The notes below the pieces were generated by a model. It was given only the letters and a program-made list of their open reading frames with translations, did not search any database and was not told the origin of the DNA. DNA of 21,070 nt from a virus: IMG/VR virus record IMGVR_UViG_3300031658_000174, positions 1-21,070 of that record; one strand, written 5' to 3'. Shown piece after piece: positions 8,266-15,447 of the stretch (within the stretch, counting starts at the first letter, position 1; the number at the start of each line of letters is the position of its first letter). The position numbers and the translations under genes are program-made.

Positions 8266-9212
8266 TATGGTCTCTCTTTAATTGTAAACGTTGACATTTC
8301 AGCTTCATAAGGTATCATACCTAATAAGCCATCTCTATTCTTCTCTACATGTACAGCTAATAATCCTACCGGATCCTCTTGACAATATGTATCAGTGATA
8401 CCATATAAATCATGAGGACGTTGTAGCATCATAACTACATGCGCGTCTTGCCCAATACTATCTCCCCCAAATAAATCTGTTAGGAGTGGTTGGTACTGTG
8501 CTTTAGCTCTATGTTCCTGCTCTATGTTTCTATTTAACTGTGATAAGAGTATATTAATACACCCCATTGTTGATTGCATCCACATGCACCCCTTACTAAC
8601 CTCATTTAGTTTTTGCAGTTCCATATCCTTGTTGCTTAATATTAAGCGGGAATGATCAAATACATTAACTATAGTTTTATCAGGGTACTTCTGTGCTATC
8701 TCACTGTTAGAGTCTTTAATAAACTCCATATCTCTAGGAACGTTGTTAAAATGAACTGGATAGTTAGCATACTTCATAACTTCTTTTTTGAAGTGGTCAT
8801 ATGCGTCGTTATCTAATCTATTTGTAACTGATAATAAGTCTCCTATCTCTTTACCTGAGCCTTTAGAGCCTGCTCTAAGTATCTGCTGATACCCTGGCAT
8901 CTCAAAACTCCAGTATAAAACAAGTAAGTTACTCTTATCGTTGTTATCTAGTAAATCAAATATTAATTGATTACTAAATGCTGATTTCCCTACTCCTGGT
9001 CGTCCTGCAATTACATACATCTTACCTGGTTGTAGTCCTCCTAGTAAATTCTTATTTAATCTAGGCCATGCTGTTGGAAAGACAAGTCTCCTGCCCGTCA
9101 TACCATTTACTACCTGGTGTAACGATGCTGATATAGCTTTATTTATACTTTTAAAGCCTCTCTTTTTAAAGGGATCTTGTGATTCTTGATTTTGTTTCGT
9201 CGGTTGGTGCAT
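8265..9212 (-). CDS. DnaB-like replicative helicase (RecA-like core only)
   Basis: A 315-aa protein. Walker A is GRPGVGKS (70-77), the SFE motif is at 102-104, Walker B is in IVNVFDH (181-187), SQLNR is at 224-228, and KNRDG (291-295) is near the arginine-finger region. The order and spacing match the C-terminal motor of DnaB. It lacks the roughly 150-residue N-terminal primase-interacting domain of bacterial DnaB, which is common for phage helicases. It should be the hexameric fork helicase partnered with the separately encoded primase (5035-6030). Its start lies 47 bases inside the end of the upstream gene, suggesting coupled translation. Confidence 0.9.
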   Translation of the reverse strand: MHQPTKQNQESQDPFKKRGFKSINKAISASLHQVVNGMTGRRLVFPTAWPRLNKNLLGGLQPGKMYVIAGRPGVGKSAFSNQLIFDLLDNNDKSNLLVLYWSFEMPGYQQILRAGSKGSGKEIGDLLSVTNRLDNDAYDHFKKEVMKYANYPVHFNNVPRDMEFIKDSNSEIAQKYPDKTIVNVFDHSRLILSNKDMELQKLNEVSKGCMWMQSTMGCINILLSQLNRNIEQEHRAKAQYQPLLTDLFGGDSIGQDAHVVMMLQRPHDLYGITDTYCQEDPVGLLAVHVEKNRDGLLGMIPYEAEMSTFTIKERP

Positions 9213-9720
9213 AATCGTTTAAGTTTTCATACTTTTCCCAAGTATAGTTATTAATCCAAACCTCTAAATTCTGTAAGAATCCGAGGCTTTCTTTGTTTAC
9301 TAAAAGCTGTCTATCTAGACATTCCATGATATGTTTATGTAAAACTGGTTTACTATCAACAATCTTTTTATATCTATTTCTAGCCTTATCGTTTGATTTT
9401 GCTTTGGGATCGATGGCATGCAACACACGTACTCCTCTCCCTGGTGATAATACTTTCCAGGGGTATTTGTTAATCAATTCAGTGAACATTTGTTCGAAAT
9501 TAGATACAAAGAGATTGATGAACTCTTGAGTAACCCTATGGTCTTCAACAGTTTCACCTATCTCTATGTAGCTATTTTCTTTCAATTCGTCTAAATTTGG
9601 TTTTAAATTGAGGATGTTCAAATAATTAAATCCTTTTCTATATACTAGGTAAAGATAGAGATAATCGTCAGAGCTCATCTTTGTAAGCTTTAGGACTTCT
9701 AAGTCTATTTCTAACCTCAT
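9166..9720 (-). CDS. Putative replication accessory protein / helicase loader candidate
   Basis: I place the start at the ATG 9720-9718 (184 aa). A longer frame beginning at 9726 uses TTG and adds only two residues. Residues about 15-55 (SSDDYLYLYLVYRKGF, then NLKPNLDELKENSYIEI) look like a small winged-helix domain. The rest is helical with Trp and basic residues. It has its own promoter (TATATTTG at 9758-9765) and overlaps the DnaB-like gene by 47 bases. Proteins in this position often act as initiator or helicase loader; no family hit is claimed. Confidence 0.7.
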   Translation of the reverse strand: MRLEIDLEVLKLTKMSSDDYLYLYLVYRKGFNYLNILNLKPNLDELKENSYIEIGETVEDHRVTQEFINLFVSNFEQMFTELINKYPWKVLSPGRGVRVLHAIDPKAKSNDKARNRYKKIVDSKPVLHKHIMECLDRQLLVNKESLGFLQNLEVWINNYTWEKYENLNDYAPTDETKSRITRSL

Positions 9721-9757
9721 ATACAAAATTTCTTTACAGTTGAACGGAACATTAATG

Positions 9758-9765
9758 CAAATATA
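9758..9765 (-). promoter_or_regulatory. Bacteroidota-type promoter -7 box
   Basis: Read leftward the sequence is TATATTTG, an exact match to TAnnTTTG. Transcription should start about 7 bases further left (about 9750), roughly 30 bases ahead of the ATG at 9720. The surrounding stretch 9721-9804 is otherwise non-coding and AT-rich. I see no convincing -33 TTG element. Confidence 0.65.
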
Positions 9766-9804
9766 CTAATTTTTTTCATATGATAACACGTATTTAATTA
9801 TTTT

Positions 9805-10965
9805 TTATAGCCATTTTACTCCACTCAAATCACGAACTGAATTCTTTAACCACTTTTCTTCTTGAGAGTTGATGATATATAGTATATATACCTTACCTAC
9901 CTTACCCTCTTCAAATCTAATTAGTCTCCCTATTCGTTGGATCATTGACAAAGCTTTGGAAGTTAATCCACATATTATCCCTAAATTGGCATTAGGTATA
10001 TCAAATCCTTGATTTAATGCCTTTGTTGAACATAATATGTTTACTTCCCCTTCTTTAAATCTCCTCAATGCTTCTCTTCTCTTCTTAAGTGTTCTTTTAC
10101 TGTGATATACCTCTGCCAGCGGCGCAACACTTTCTGCTAGTCGATCAGTGAATTCATTTAAGCCTCCAAATGTAATTATCCTCTTATCTGGGTTAGCCTC
10201 TACTATCTCTTTAAACTTATCCACTTTTGCATACGCTTGATCTACAATACCTTTACGTTCTCTTATAGTTTTGTAAAACCCACTAGCATGATGCTTCTCT
10301 TCTGATGTCGCTTGCTTACTACCAAGGAATACCTTAGCCAAACTAAATGCATCAGGACCAAGAGCTAACTTGTGTCCTACAAACTCTTTATGTATATCAT
10401 CATACAATAGCCTCTCCCCAAATGTAAGTTCAAGGGGTACACAGTATATTTCATAAGGAGATACTAAACCCATTGACACACACTGGTCTAGAGTTATCTC
10501 ATATACTTTAGGGGCCATCTTCAACAGCTCTAATTTATACTCCACCTCTTCAGGTATTGTAGCTGTCATTGCAAGTAAATGCTTATAAGAGTTATTCTTA
10601 AAGAACTTCCTATACTCTTTACTTAAGCCTAAATGCACTTCATCACATATAACTATCGAATACTTTTGTCCTTGTAGTTTATAAGCGCTTTGATAGCACA
10701 TTATATCAATGTTATCCAAGTAGTGACCACACCCCCATTTTTCAAACTCTCCCGCAAATTGCTCTTGGAGTTGTATGGTAGGGACTAAAACCAGCGCCTT
10801 AGAAGTAGGAAAACGATCAAGAATATACTTACATGCAAGGACACCACATCTAGATTTTCCAAATCCAGTCCCAGCAATAATACTGCCAGTACCACTATTG
10901 CGAGCCCAAGCATTAAGCGCCTTTCTCTGTTGTTTGTTTTTCTCTTCATTTATAGCGTTTTCCAT
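9805..10965 (-). CDS. SF2 DEAD/DEAH-type helicase
   Basis: A 386-aa superfamily 2 helicase. The Walker A loop GTGFGKS (32-38) is followed by motif Ia-like VLVPTIQLQEQF (59-70), motif II DEVH (108-111) and motif III TAT (134-136). In the second RecA-like domain are motif V, LNQGFDIPN (about 316-324), and motif VI, QRIGRLIR (about 343-350). The short length means only the two motor domains. This resembles phage UvsW-like or Rad25/XPB-like branch-migrating helicases. Likely role: remodelling recombination intermediates or replication restart; the precise class is uncertain. Its start overlaps the end of the winged-helix gene by 16 bases. Confidence 0.85.
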   Translation of the reverse strand: MENAINEEKNKQQRKALNAWARNSGTGSIIAGTGFGKSRCGVLACKYILDRFPTSKALVLVPTIQLQEQFAGEFEKWGCGHYLDNIDIMCYQSAYKLQGQKYSIVICDEVHLGLSKEYRKFFKNNSYKHLLAMTATIPEEVEYKLELLKMAPKVYEITLDQCVSMGLVSPYEIYCVPLELTFGERLLYDDIHKEFVGHKLALGPDAFSLAKVFLGSKQATSEEKHHASGFYKTIRERKGIVDQAYAKVDKFKEIVEANPDKRIITFGGLNEFTDRLAESVAPLAEVYHSKRTLKKRREALRRFKEGEVNILCSTKALNQGFDIPNANLGIICGLTSKALSMIQRIGRLIRFEEGKVGKVYILYIINSQEEKWLKNSVRDLSGVKWL

Positions 10966-11201
10966 AATGTCACAGTTCTATTAGTTTCATTATCTTTATG
11001 AGTACCATCAGAATCAACTAACCCTAAACCTACAAGCTCTGTTACTCTTCCAGTCACTCTATTTATATCCCAACCTAAATGCTTAGCTATATTTCTATTA
11101 GTAGCTGGTTTAAGATACTTTATTACATTATAAACAGTCTTTCTCTTACCGCTTAAGTCTTTTAACTCTTTAAGGGAGTTAACCTGTGTTTGTCTAATCA
11201 T
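10950..11201 (-). CDS. Small winged helix-turn-helix protein
   Basis: An 83-aa protein whose residues about 20-70 look like a MarR/ArsR-style winged helix (KTVYNVIKYLKPATNRNIAK, then RVTGRVTELVGLGLVDSDG), with a final beta wing (NRTVTLWKTL). It could be a DNA-binding regulator of phage genes or a DNA-binding accessory to the adjacent helicase. The start shares ATGA with the preceding 52-aa gene. Confidence 0.8.
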   Translation of the reverse strand: MIRQTQVNSLKELKDLSGKRKTVYNVIKYLKPATNRNIAKHLGWDINRVTGRVTELVGLGLVDSDGTHKDNETNRTVTLWKTL

Positions 11202-11356
11202 GTCAATTGTGCTTTTAACCTTCGTGAAGCTGCAGTATTTTTTACTTTAGCGATTGATACCCATTTCTGGTGACGATAGCATGATGGTTGTTTAAATCCA
11301 AACATCATTCTAAAGCTACCTTGTGTAGTTGGGTCATACATTATTTCTTTTCTCAT
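11198..11356 (-). CDS. Short basic protein (52 aa), unknown function
   Basis: Read directly on the minus strand from ATG 11356-11354 to TGA 11200-11198. It begins MRKEIMYDPTTQGSFRMMFG and is rich in Lys/Arg, Phe and Met. The ATG overlaps the stop of the upstream 35-aa gene (ATGA), and its own stop overlaps the ATG of the winged-helix gene (ATGA). Two successive four-base overlaps in an otherwise compact operon make chance unlikely. No family is recognised. Confidence 0.65.
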   Translation of the reverse strand: MRKEIMYDPTTQGSFRMMFGFKQPSCYRHQKWVSIAKVKNTAASRRLKAQLT

Positions 11357-11460
11357 TGTGATACAGTTTTTATTAATTCTTTTACTATTAGTCGTCTTAA
11401 TTTTGCTCTTATGATACTACTATGTATCCATTGTTTAAGCATGTCATCTATTTCTTTCAT
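11353..11460 (-). CDS. Very short protein (35 aa), unknown function
   Basis: The minus-strand frame starts ATG 11460-11458 with MKEIDDMLKQWIHSSIIRAK, continues basic and helical, and ends at 11353. It overlaps the preceding 48-aa gene by 17 bases and the following gene by ATGA. The amphipathic helical pattern with many Lys/Arg suggests nucleic-acid or membrane-surface contact. It is supported by position rather than by any recognised family. Confidence 0.5.
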   Translation of the reverse strand: MKEIDDMLKQWIHSSIIRAKLRRLIVKELIKTVSQ

Positions 11461-11590
11461 CTTCTTTCTCTTTTAATTTATTCATCTTATCAAGAAGCTT
11501 TTCATTTTCACTTGGGCCCCTCATCCCTCCAATACATACTGCTATAAACAAAACACCTAGTATTAAGAGTACAGTTTCTAGTTTTTCCAT
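11444..11590 (-). CDS. Small single-pass membrane protein (48 aa)
   Basis: The minus-strand frame runs from ATG 11590-11588 to TGA 11446-11444. It starts MEKLETVLLILGVLFIAVC: residues about 6-21 form a hydrophobic segment long enough for one membrane helix. A Gly-rich turn and a highly charged Lys/Glu tail of about 25 residues follow. The topology resembles phage small inner-membrane proteins such as spanin- or lysis-inhibition-like peptides, but nothing more specific can be said. Its end overlaps the next short gene by 17 bases. Confidence 0.6.
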   Translation of the reverse strand: MEKLETVLLILGVLFIAVCIGGMRGPSENEKLLDKMNKLKEKEDERNR

Positions 11591-11641
11591 AATTCTACGC
11601 CCTTATTAGTGAGAGGGACTTTACTCTTTTATCGTATCATT

Positions 11642-11670
11642 TGAGCCAATTAGCGTATCAAATCGGCTCA
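11642..11670 (-). other. Hairpin at the end of the 36-aa frame
   Basis: TGAGCC / GGCTCA arms. On the minus-strand RNA the stem extends to 10 pairs through one G-U and three A-U pairs (TGAGCCGATT with AATTGGCTCA), loop 9 bases. The plus-strand version has an A-C mismatch at the wobble position, so the leftward RNA is favoured. There is no T-run, so it is not a classical terminator. Confidence 0.5.
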
Positions 11671-11768
11671 TTTTGTTGTATGCATTCAACGATTTTGTCT
11701 CGTTTTATCTCCAATAAACTGGACATATTAGCACTATTTATCTCCTTAAAAGTGTATTTCACCTTCAT
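11658..11768 (-). CDS. Possible short protein (36 aa)
   Basis: The minus-strand frame begins with ATG 11768-11766 (MKVKYTFKEINSANMSSLLE) and ends with TGA 11660-11658. GGAG lies about 10 bases ahead of the ATG. It starts just after the structured hairpin 11783-11832, and its stop lies within the hairpin 11642-11670. A further 16-codon frame (11621-11671) overlaps its end in another register. Evidence is only an open frame with a plausible ribosome site. Confidence 0.35.
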   Translation of the reverse strand: MKVKYTFKEINSANMSSLLEIKRDKIVECIQQNEPI

Positions 11769-11782
11769 AGGTTTTTACTCCA

Positions 11783-11832
11783 GGGTGAGCAAGAGTATTA
11801 ACCTTATGGCAAAAACGCCTTTATGCTCACCC
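11783..11832 (-). other. Stem-closed RNA-like structure between polymerase and the short genes
   Basis: A perfect 9-bp repeat, GGGTGAGCA (11783-11791) and TGCTCACCC (11824-11832), closes a 32-base interior that contains a smaller GGC/GCC hairpin. It precedes the possible 36-aa frame by 15 bases on the leftward transcript. It could be a 5' regulatory structure, a processing site or a small RNA. Confidence 0.5.
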
Positions 11833-11857
11833 CTTCGTAATGTTAATAGTGTATGAA

Positions 11858-11917
11858 TGTTGGGAGATATACTGAAATATAAACGCTTAATTAAATATTA
11901 TGTTATTTCTCCCAACA
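11858..11917 (-). other. Inverted repeat spanning the polymerase stop codon
   Basis: A perfect 10-bp inverted repeat, TGTTGGGAGA (11858-11867) / TCTCCCAACA (11908-11917), has a 40-base interior. The right arm is the last codons of the DNA polymerase gene, so the stop codon sits in the loop. In the transcript the stem would form at the end of translation. Possible roles: mRNA 3' end protection, processing, or attenuation. Confidence 0.5.
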
Positions 11918-13795
11918 ATCACTCACTGTTACTTCAGCCTTTAATAGTTTATTAGTCACTATCTCATCAGCTGCTTCTTCCATCAATTCCTTCATTTTAA
12001 CTGTCCACTCGTCTAGATAGATGTTCCTACATATAGTATCTATCTGATCATGCACAGTCATAACTATTTGAACTGGTGCTTCGTTCTCTTTAATATAGTC
12101 ACGCATTAATACTAACGCTCTCTTAGTCATGTCAGCACTAGCCCCTTGAATTGGTGTGTTCTTACTAGCTCTCTCAATACTACCAAGCTCCATTGACATT
12201 GACCTGTGTTCCCATATCCTTGGGTACCAATTGGTAAACCAACGACGTCTTCTGTAAGGAGGGAATGTAGTTATAAATCCTTTCTTCTTACCAAAGTCAC
12301 CTAATTTATCCAAGAATCCTTTAATAGCCGGGAACGCTGTGAAATACTTCTCGATAAGAAGCTTCGCATCATCAGTTGTAATGTTAATAGTATCAGCCAG
12401 TTTATTAGGCCCCATACCATAAGCTAAACCAAAGTTAATAGTCTTAACATTAGTTCTAAGCTTCTTATGTGATGGACAATTACACTTTTGCCTCGCATTT
12501 TCTGCATAATATGCACAGTCTTCTTCTGCTGCATCATACCATTGTTCACCATAAACCAACTCAGCACAGGTAGAGTGTAAGTCCTGTCCTTCTTCTAAAG
12601 CCTTTAACCAAACAGGGTCTTTAGATCCAAAGGCAATTACATTTAACTCTTGGGATGAGTAATCAGCACTTACAAAGCTCCAACTCTCAGGTGCAATAAA
12701 ACAATTCCTATAGATATTATCTGCAGGTATCTGTTGCATGTTGGGTTTTGAAGAGCTAACTCTACCTGTATCTAGAATTTGGTGAAAATTAGTATGTATC
12801 TTGTTATCAGCTTTAAGGTTCTTAAAGAATGCATCACCATATGATGTACACAATTTCATAGCCTCTTTATACTGCACGTATATATCTATAATAGGATATT
12901 TATACCTATACTTATACATCTCTTTACCGTTTACATTCTCTAAACTGCTAATAAGAGTCTTAAATACATTCAACACTTGTTTAGGTGATGTCCATTTAAC
13001 GTCCACCTTCCTTAAGTCTTGTACATCTGTGAACATATCAGCTTGTATATACTTAGCTACAAATCTCTGTAACCTAGTATCTTCTATTAATGTGTTGTCT
13101 AAGTTTATTAATAAAGCTTCAGCTTGTAATAGATTTCTCTTCTCTATCTTTTTCCAAGCTTCTGTATCTAGTCCTAATCCATTATACTCTATGTCTGCAA
13201 ATGCCAATACAGCTTCATTCTCTAAGTCTACTACTCTTTCTAAACGATTAGTTATAGTCTTAGGTATCTGTATATCTCTCAACTTACATAAATACTCAAC
13301 ATCTTTAGCCCCATAAACTATCTGAGCTTGCGTGTAAGGTGCACCATCTAATGTAATGAACTTGTTCCTTACCTCTTTGTTTAATTCAATGTTAAACTCC
13401 CTCTTAACTAGGTCTTTTAACCCAAATCCTATCTTCTTACCACAATTGTTTACTAATTCAGTTAAGAATGTATCATATACACCCTCACACTCTATGTTAG
13501 CCCATCTTTTAATGAACTTATAGTCAAACTTAGCATTGTGAAATATCTTAACTATATCCCTACTCTCAAGTATATCCCTTAATGGTTCAATACTTATATG
13601 TCTTGTATCTATTATGTATTGGTTCTCTTCATCCCCAATTTGAAACATGATCATCTTCTTACAGGTAAAGTCAAGTCCCTCAGTCTCTGTATCAACGCCT
13701 AAAACTGTCTTGCTTTCACAATACTTCTTTGCATCTTCTACTGTTGCTACCTCACATTGAGGTAATATACTAGGTGGTCCTATAAAATATATCAT
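11903..13795 (-). CDS. Family A DNA polymerase with 3'-5' exonuclease
   Basis: A 630-aa replicative polymerase. The exonuclease domain shows Exo I DTE (35-37), Exo II HNAKFDYK (86-93) and Exo III YGAKDVEYL (161-169). The polymerase domain shows VSSSKPNMQQIP, motif A ADYSSQEL, motif B RTNVKTINFGLAYG and motif C VHDQ. All exonuclease acids, the motif A Asp and the motif C Asp are present. Motif C reads HDQ where family A enzymes normally have HDE. The 5' nuclease domain of bacterial Pol I is absent, as in T7-like enzymes. It has its own promoter at 13812-13819 and should replicate the phage genome with the DnaB-like helicase and primase. Confidence 0.95.
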   Translation of the reverse strand: MIYFIGPPSILPQCEVATVEDAKKYCESKTVLGVDTETEGLDFTCKKMIMFQIGDEENQYIIDTRHISIEPLRDILESRDIVKIFHNAKFDYKFIKRWANIECEGVYDTFLTELVNNCGKKIGFGLKDLVKREFNIELNKEVRNKFITLDGAPYTQAQIVYGAKDVEYLCKLRDIQIPKTITNRLERVVDLENEAVLAFADIEYNGLGLDTEAWKKIEKRNLLQAEALLINLDNTLIEDTRLQRFVAKYIQADMFTDVQDLRKVDVKWTSPKQVLNVFKTLISSLENVNGKEMYKYRYKYPIIDIYVQYKEAMKLCTSYGDAFFKNLKADNKIHTNFHQILDTGRVSSSKPNMQQIPADNIYRNCFIAPESWSFVSADYSSQELNVIAFGSKDPVWLKALEEGQDLHSTCAELVYGEQWYDAAEEDCAYYAENARQKCNCPSHKKLRTNVKTINFGLAYGMGPNKLADTINITTDDAKLLIEKYFTAFPAIKGFLDKLGDFGKKKGFITTFPPYRRRRWFTNWYPRIWEHRSMSMELGSIERASKNTPIQGASADMTKRALVLMRDYIKENEAPVQIVMTVHDQIDTICRNIYLDEWTVKMKELMEEAADEIVTNKLLKAEVTVSDCWEK

Positions 13796-13811
13796 AATTC
13801 AATTCTTTTAA

Positions 13812-13819
13812 CAAATATA
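13812..13819 (-). promoter_or_regulatory. Bacteroidota-type promoter for DNA polymerase
   Basis: Read leftward: TATATTTG, matching TAnnTTTG exactly, about 17 bases ahead of the polymerase ATG (13795). A transcript start would then fall only about 10 bases ahead of the ATG. The box touches the arm of the 14-bp inverted repeat 13819-13873. No clear -33 element at consensus spacing. Confidence 0.55.
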
Positions 13820-13873
13820 AAGAAATTAAGTACAACGGCGAGTCCAATCAGCTCTATTATACTTAATTTCTTT
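13819..13873 (-). repeat. Perfect 14-bp inverted repeat upstream of polymerase
   Basis: AAAGAAATTAAGTA (13819-13832) and TACTTAATTTCTTT (13860-13873) are exact reverse complements with a 27-base interior containing a smaller GAG/CTC pairing. It lies between the end of the 229-aa gene (13889) and the polymerase promoter. It could be a terminator-like hairpin for the upstream gene, followed by a T-rich stretch, or an operator pair flanking the promoter. Confidence 0.65.
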
Positions 13874-13888
13874 ACACTCATATTAATA

Positions 13889-14578
13889 TTAACCTACTAC
13901 TTCTGCTACTTCTTCACTTACCATACTAACTTCTTCAAAGTCAAGCTCTTGCTCTTGTAACTGGTCAGCTGTAACTTTTCTAGCATCAGGTACAAGGTAT
14001 GTATGCTCTACAAATGACTCTTCATCTGATGGGTCAACTAAGATCATCTCAGTATTTCTCCACATTAATTGTCCTTCGTGAGTAATTTCAGCTCCATCCT
14101 TACCTGCTCTTTTACAAGTTGCTTCAGGATTGTCCTTTTGATATTTGTCTGGCTCAATAGTTTCATTGATTTCCATTTTCCAAGCACATTCTATATCTCC
14201 CAACATTGTAACTGGGTTTAAGATATTTAAATCCATAATAGTTACACTATCTCCATTTTTAGATGATGCTATATACCATGCATCATTTTGAGAACTCGTG
14301 TCAATACCTAGAAATGTCTTTAAATCTGCTGAAGTATAAGACTCCCAGCATCTTTGTGCTCCTGAACTAAACTTATCGTTAGAAGTGTTTAATAACTGAA
14401 TTGCTGTCACTTTCCTGCGACTAGTAATTGATGAAGGCATTTTCTCAGCCCATTCTAAAGTAACCATGCTAGTGTTAGCATAATCTTGTGTTTGTGTTGC
14501 ACTGATAATCAGTACATCTCCCGATGCTAGTGACTCAACTGAGTTAGTAGGATCGATAATGTTTGTTGTTTCGCTCAT
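13889..14578 (-). CDS. Acidic protein of unknown function (229 aa)
   Basis: A 229-aa protein with a Ser/Thr-rich N-terminus, a beta-rich middle (about 20-170) containing Trp and two spaced Cys, and an acidic Glu/Val tail (about 205-229). No family is recognised. The acidic tail and position just before the polymerase raise the possibility of a replication-associated nucleic-acid mimic or a second ssDNA-binding protein, but unlike the 6030-6812 protein it does not end in a PF tip. It ends ahead of the inverted repeat 13819-13873. Confidence 0.85.
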   Translation of the reverse strand: MSETTNIIDPTNSVESLASGDVLIISATQTQDYANTSMVTLEWAEKMPSSITSRRKVTAIQLLNTSNDKFSSGAQRCWESYTSADLKTFLGIDTSSQNDAWYIASSKNGDSVTIMDLNILNPVTMLGDIECAWKMEINETIEPDKYQKDNPEATCKRAGKDGAEITHEGQLMWRNTEMILVDPSDEESFVEHTYLVPDARKVTADQLQEQELDFEEVSMVSEEVAEVVG

Positions 14579-14588
14579 TTATTTATTT

Positions 14589-14792
14589 TTATGAGATTAC
14601 ATGTGCAGTTTCGTAGGAAACACTGCCAACCTTTCTTAATTTTTCACTTAACATTAAAATCACAAATTGTGTCATCTGTGCTTTAACTATTGATTGCGTT
14701 CTCTTTAGAGTTGTGCAAACTTTTATAATTCTTCTGATTCTAGCGTCTGTACCTTTTGTAGATACGACCCTACCTTTTAATTTAAGTTTCAT
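14589..14792 (-). CDS. Small basic protein of unknown function
   Basis: A 67-aa, strongly basic protein (KLKLKGRVVSTKGTDARIRR near the N-terminus) with a helical middle. It overlaps the end of the SET-domain gene by 11 bases and precedes the 229-aa gene by 10 bases. No motif is recognised. If the SET-like enzyme modifies a lysine-rich protein, this Lys/Arg-rich neighbour is one candidate; that is speculation from adjacency. Confidence 0.65.
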   Translation of the reverse strand: MKLKLKGRVVSTKGTDARIRRIIKVCTTLKRTQSIVKAQMTQFVILMLSEKLRKVGSVSYETAHVIS

Positions 14793-15162
14793 ATTCGTCG
14801 TTATAAGTATGTGTTAGTTCTTCATTAGTTAATATTCTTCTCAGTGCTACTATTCTTACTACTCTTTCGTAGTCCATATTTTGTACAATGTGACAATTAG
14901 GAGTTTTACTATGCCCTAATACAGAAGCATTCCCTAATATTATAACATCATGTCCTTCACCTGCAAATCTATAGTTACTAAGCGCATGATTTGTGCGTGG
15001 TAATATATCCTTTGCTACCACGCACTCCTCAATTACTGTACCTTCATCTATATCTTTAGTTGCAAATACACCATAACCTAAGTATTTAGCTTTCCTAATT
15101 TCAATACTATTACTTTTTATTAAACTATACTTATATAGTTTGTTACCAATATTCTTTATCAT
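14782..15162 (-). CDS. SET-domain lysine methyltransferase-like protein
   Basis: A 126-aa protein that is almost entirely a SET domain. Residues 27-34 (YLGYGVFA) match the GxG start motif, followed by KDIDEGTVIEE (36-46). GNASVLGHSKTPNC (77-90) corresponds to the NHSxxPN motif, with Gly instead of the usual Asn before His. NEELTHTYND (113-122) matches the GEELxxxY motif with the catalytic Tyr region. SET enzymes transfer a methyl group from S-adenosylmethionine to protein lysines. Pre-SET and post-SET zinc clusters are absent. Small SET proteins exist in bacteria and viruses, but targets in phages are poorly known. The start overlaps the upstream gene by 20 bases. Confidence 0.8.
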   Translation of the reverse strand: MIKNIGNKLYKYSLIKSNSIEIRKAKYLGYGVFATKDIDEGTVIEECVVAKDILPRTNHALSNYRFAGEGHDVIILGNASVLGHSKTPNCHIVQNMDYERVVRIVALRRILTNEELTHTYNDEYET

Positions 15163-15433
15163 CGTGTTTTATGTATTTGTTTAAATCCACCTCTAATGTC
15201 TTTAGATAGGTATCAAACTTAGTTGGTTCTTTTAATCTAGTCTTGAACTTCCTTGCTGATTCAAACTTCTTAGGTATATATTCTTGATACAATGCTAAAG
15301 AAGGTAATGTCTTCTCTGTTTGTCCACTATTATTAAAATAGTCATCAAACTCCCTAACATTCTGTTTATGTACCTTGTCTACTTCTTGAGCCAGCTTATT
15401 TTGCTCAATGAAGTATTTAGTTTCATCCTTCAT
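15143..15433 (-). CDS. Charged helical protein of unknown function
   Basis: A 96-aa protein, Lys/Glu/Asp-rich and probably all-helical, with no recognised motif. It overlaps the SET gene by 20 bases, suggesting coupled expression. It lies 14 bases after the 72-aa gene. Either neighbour could be its partner; nothing in the sequence decides this. Confidence 0.75.
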   Translation of the reverse strand: MKDETKYFIEQNKLAQEVDKVHKQNVREFDDYFNNSGQTEKTLPSLALYQEYIPKKFESARKFKTRLKEPTKFDTYLKTLEVDLNKYIKHDDKEYW

Positions 15434-15447
15434 CTCTTTATTTATGT

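Noticed and set aside
11288-11476. Rightward frames 11288-11476 and 11641-11856
   Set aside because: They lie opposite the short leftward genes and stem structures, with no promoter or coupling, and their composition is Ser/Phe/Ile-rich.
11621-11671. 16-codon leftward frame beginning MSRFDTLIG
   Set aside because: Too short and within a hairpin; mentioned only as a possible extension of the short-gene string.
12801-13316. 171-codon rightward frame inside the polymerase
   Set aside because: It is antisense to clearly conserved polymerase sequence and rich in Ser, Leu, Tyr and Ile as expected of a shadow frame.
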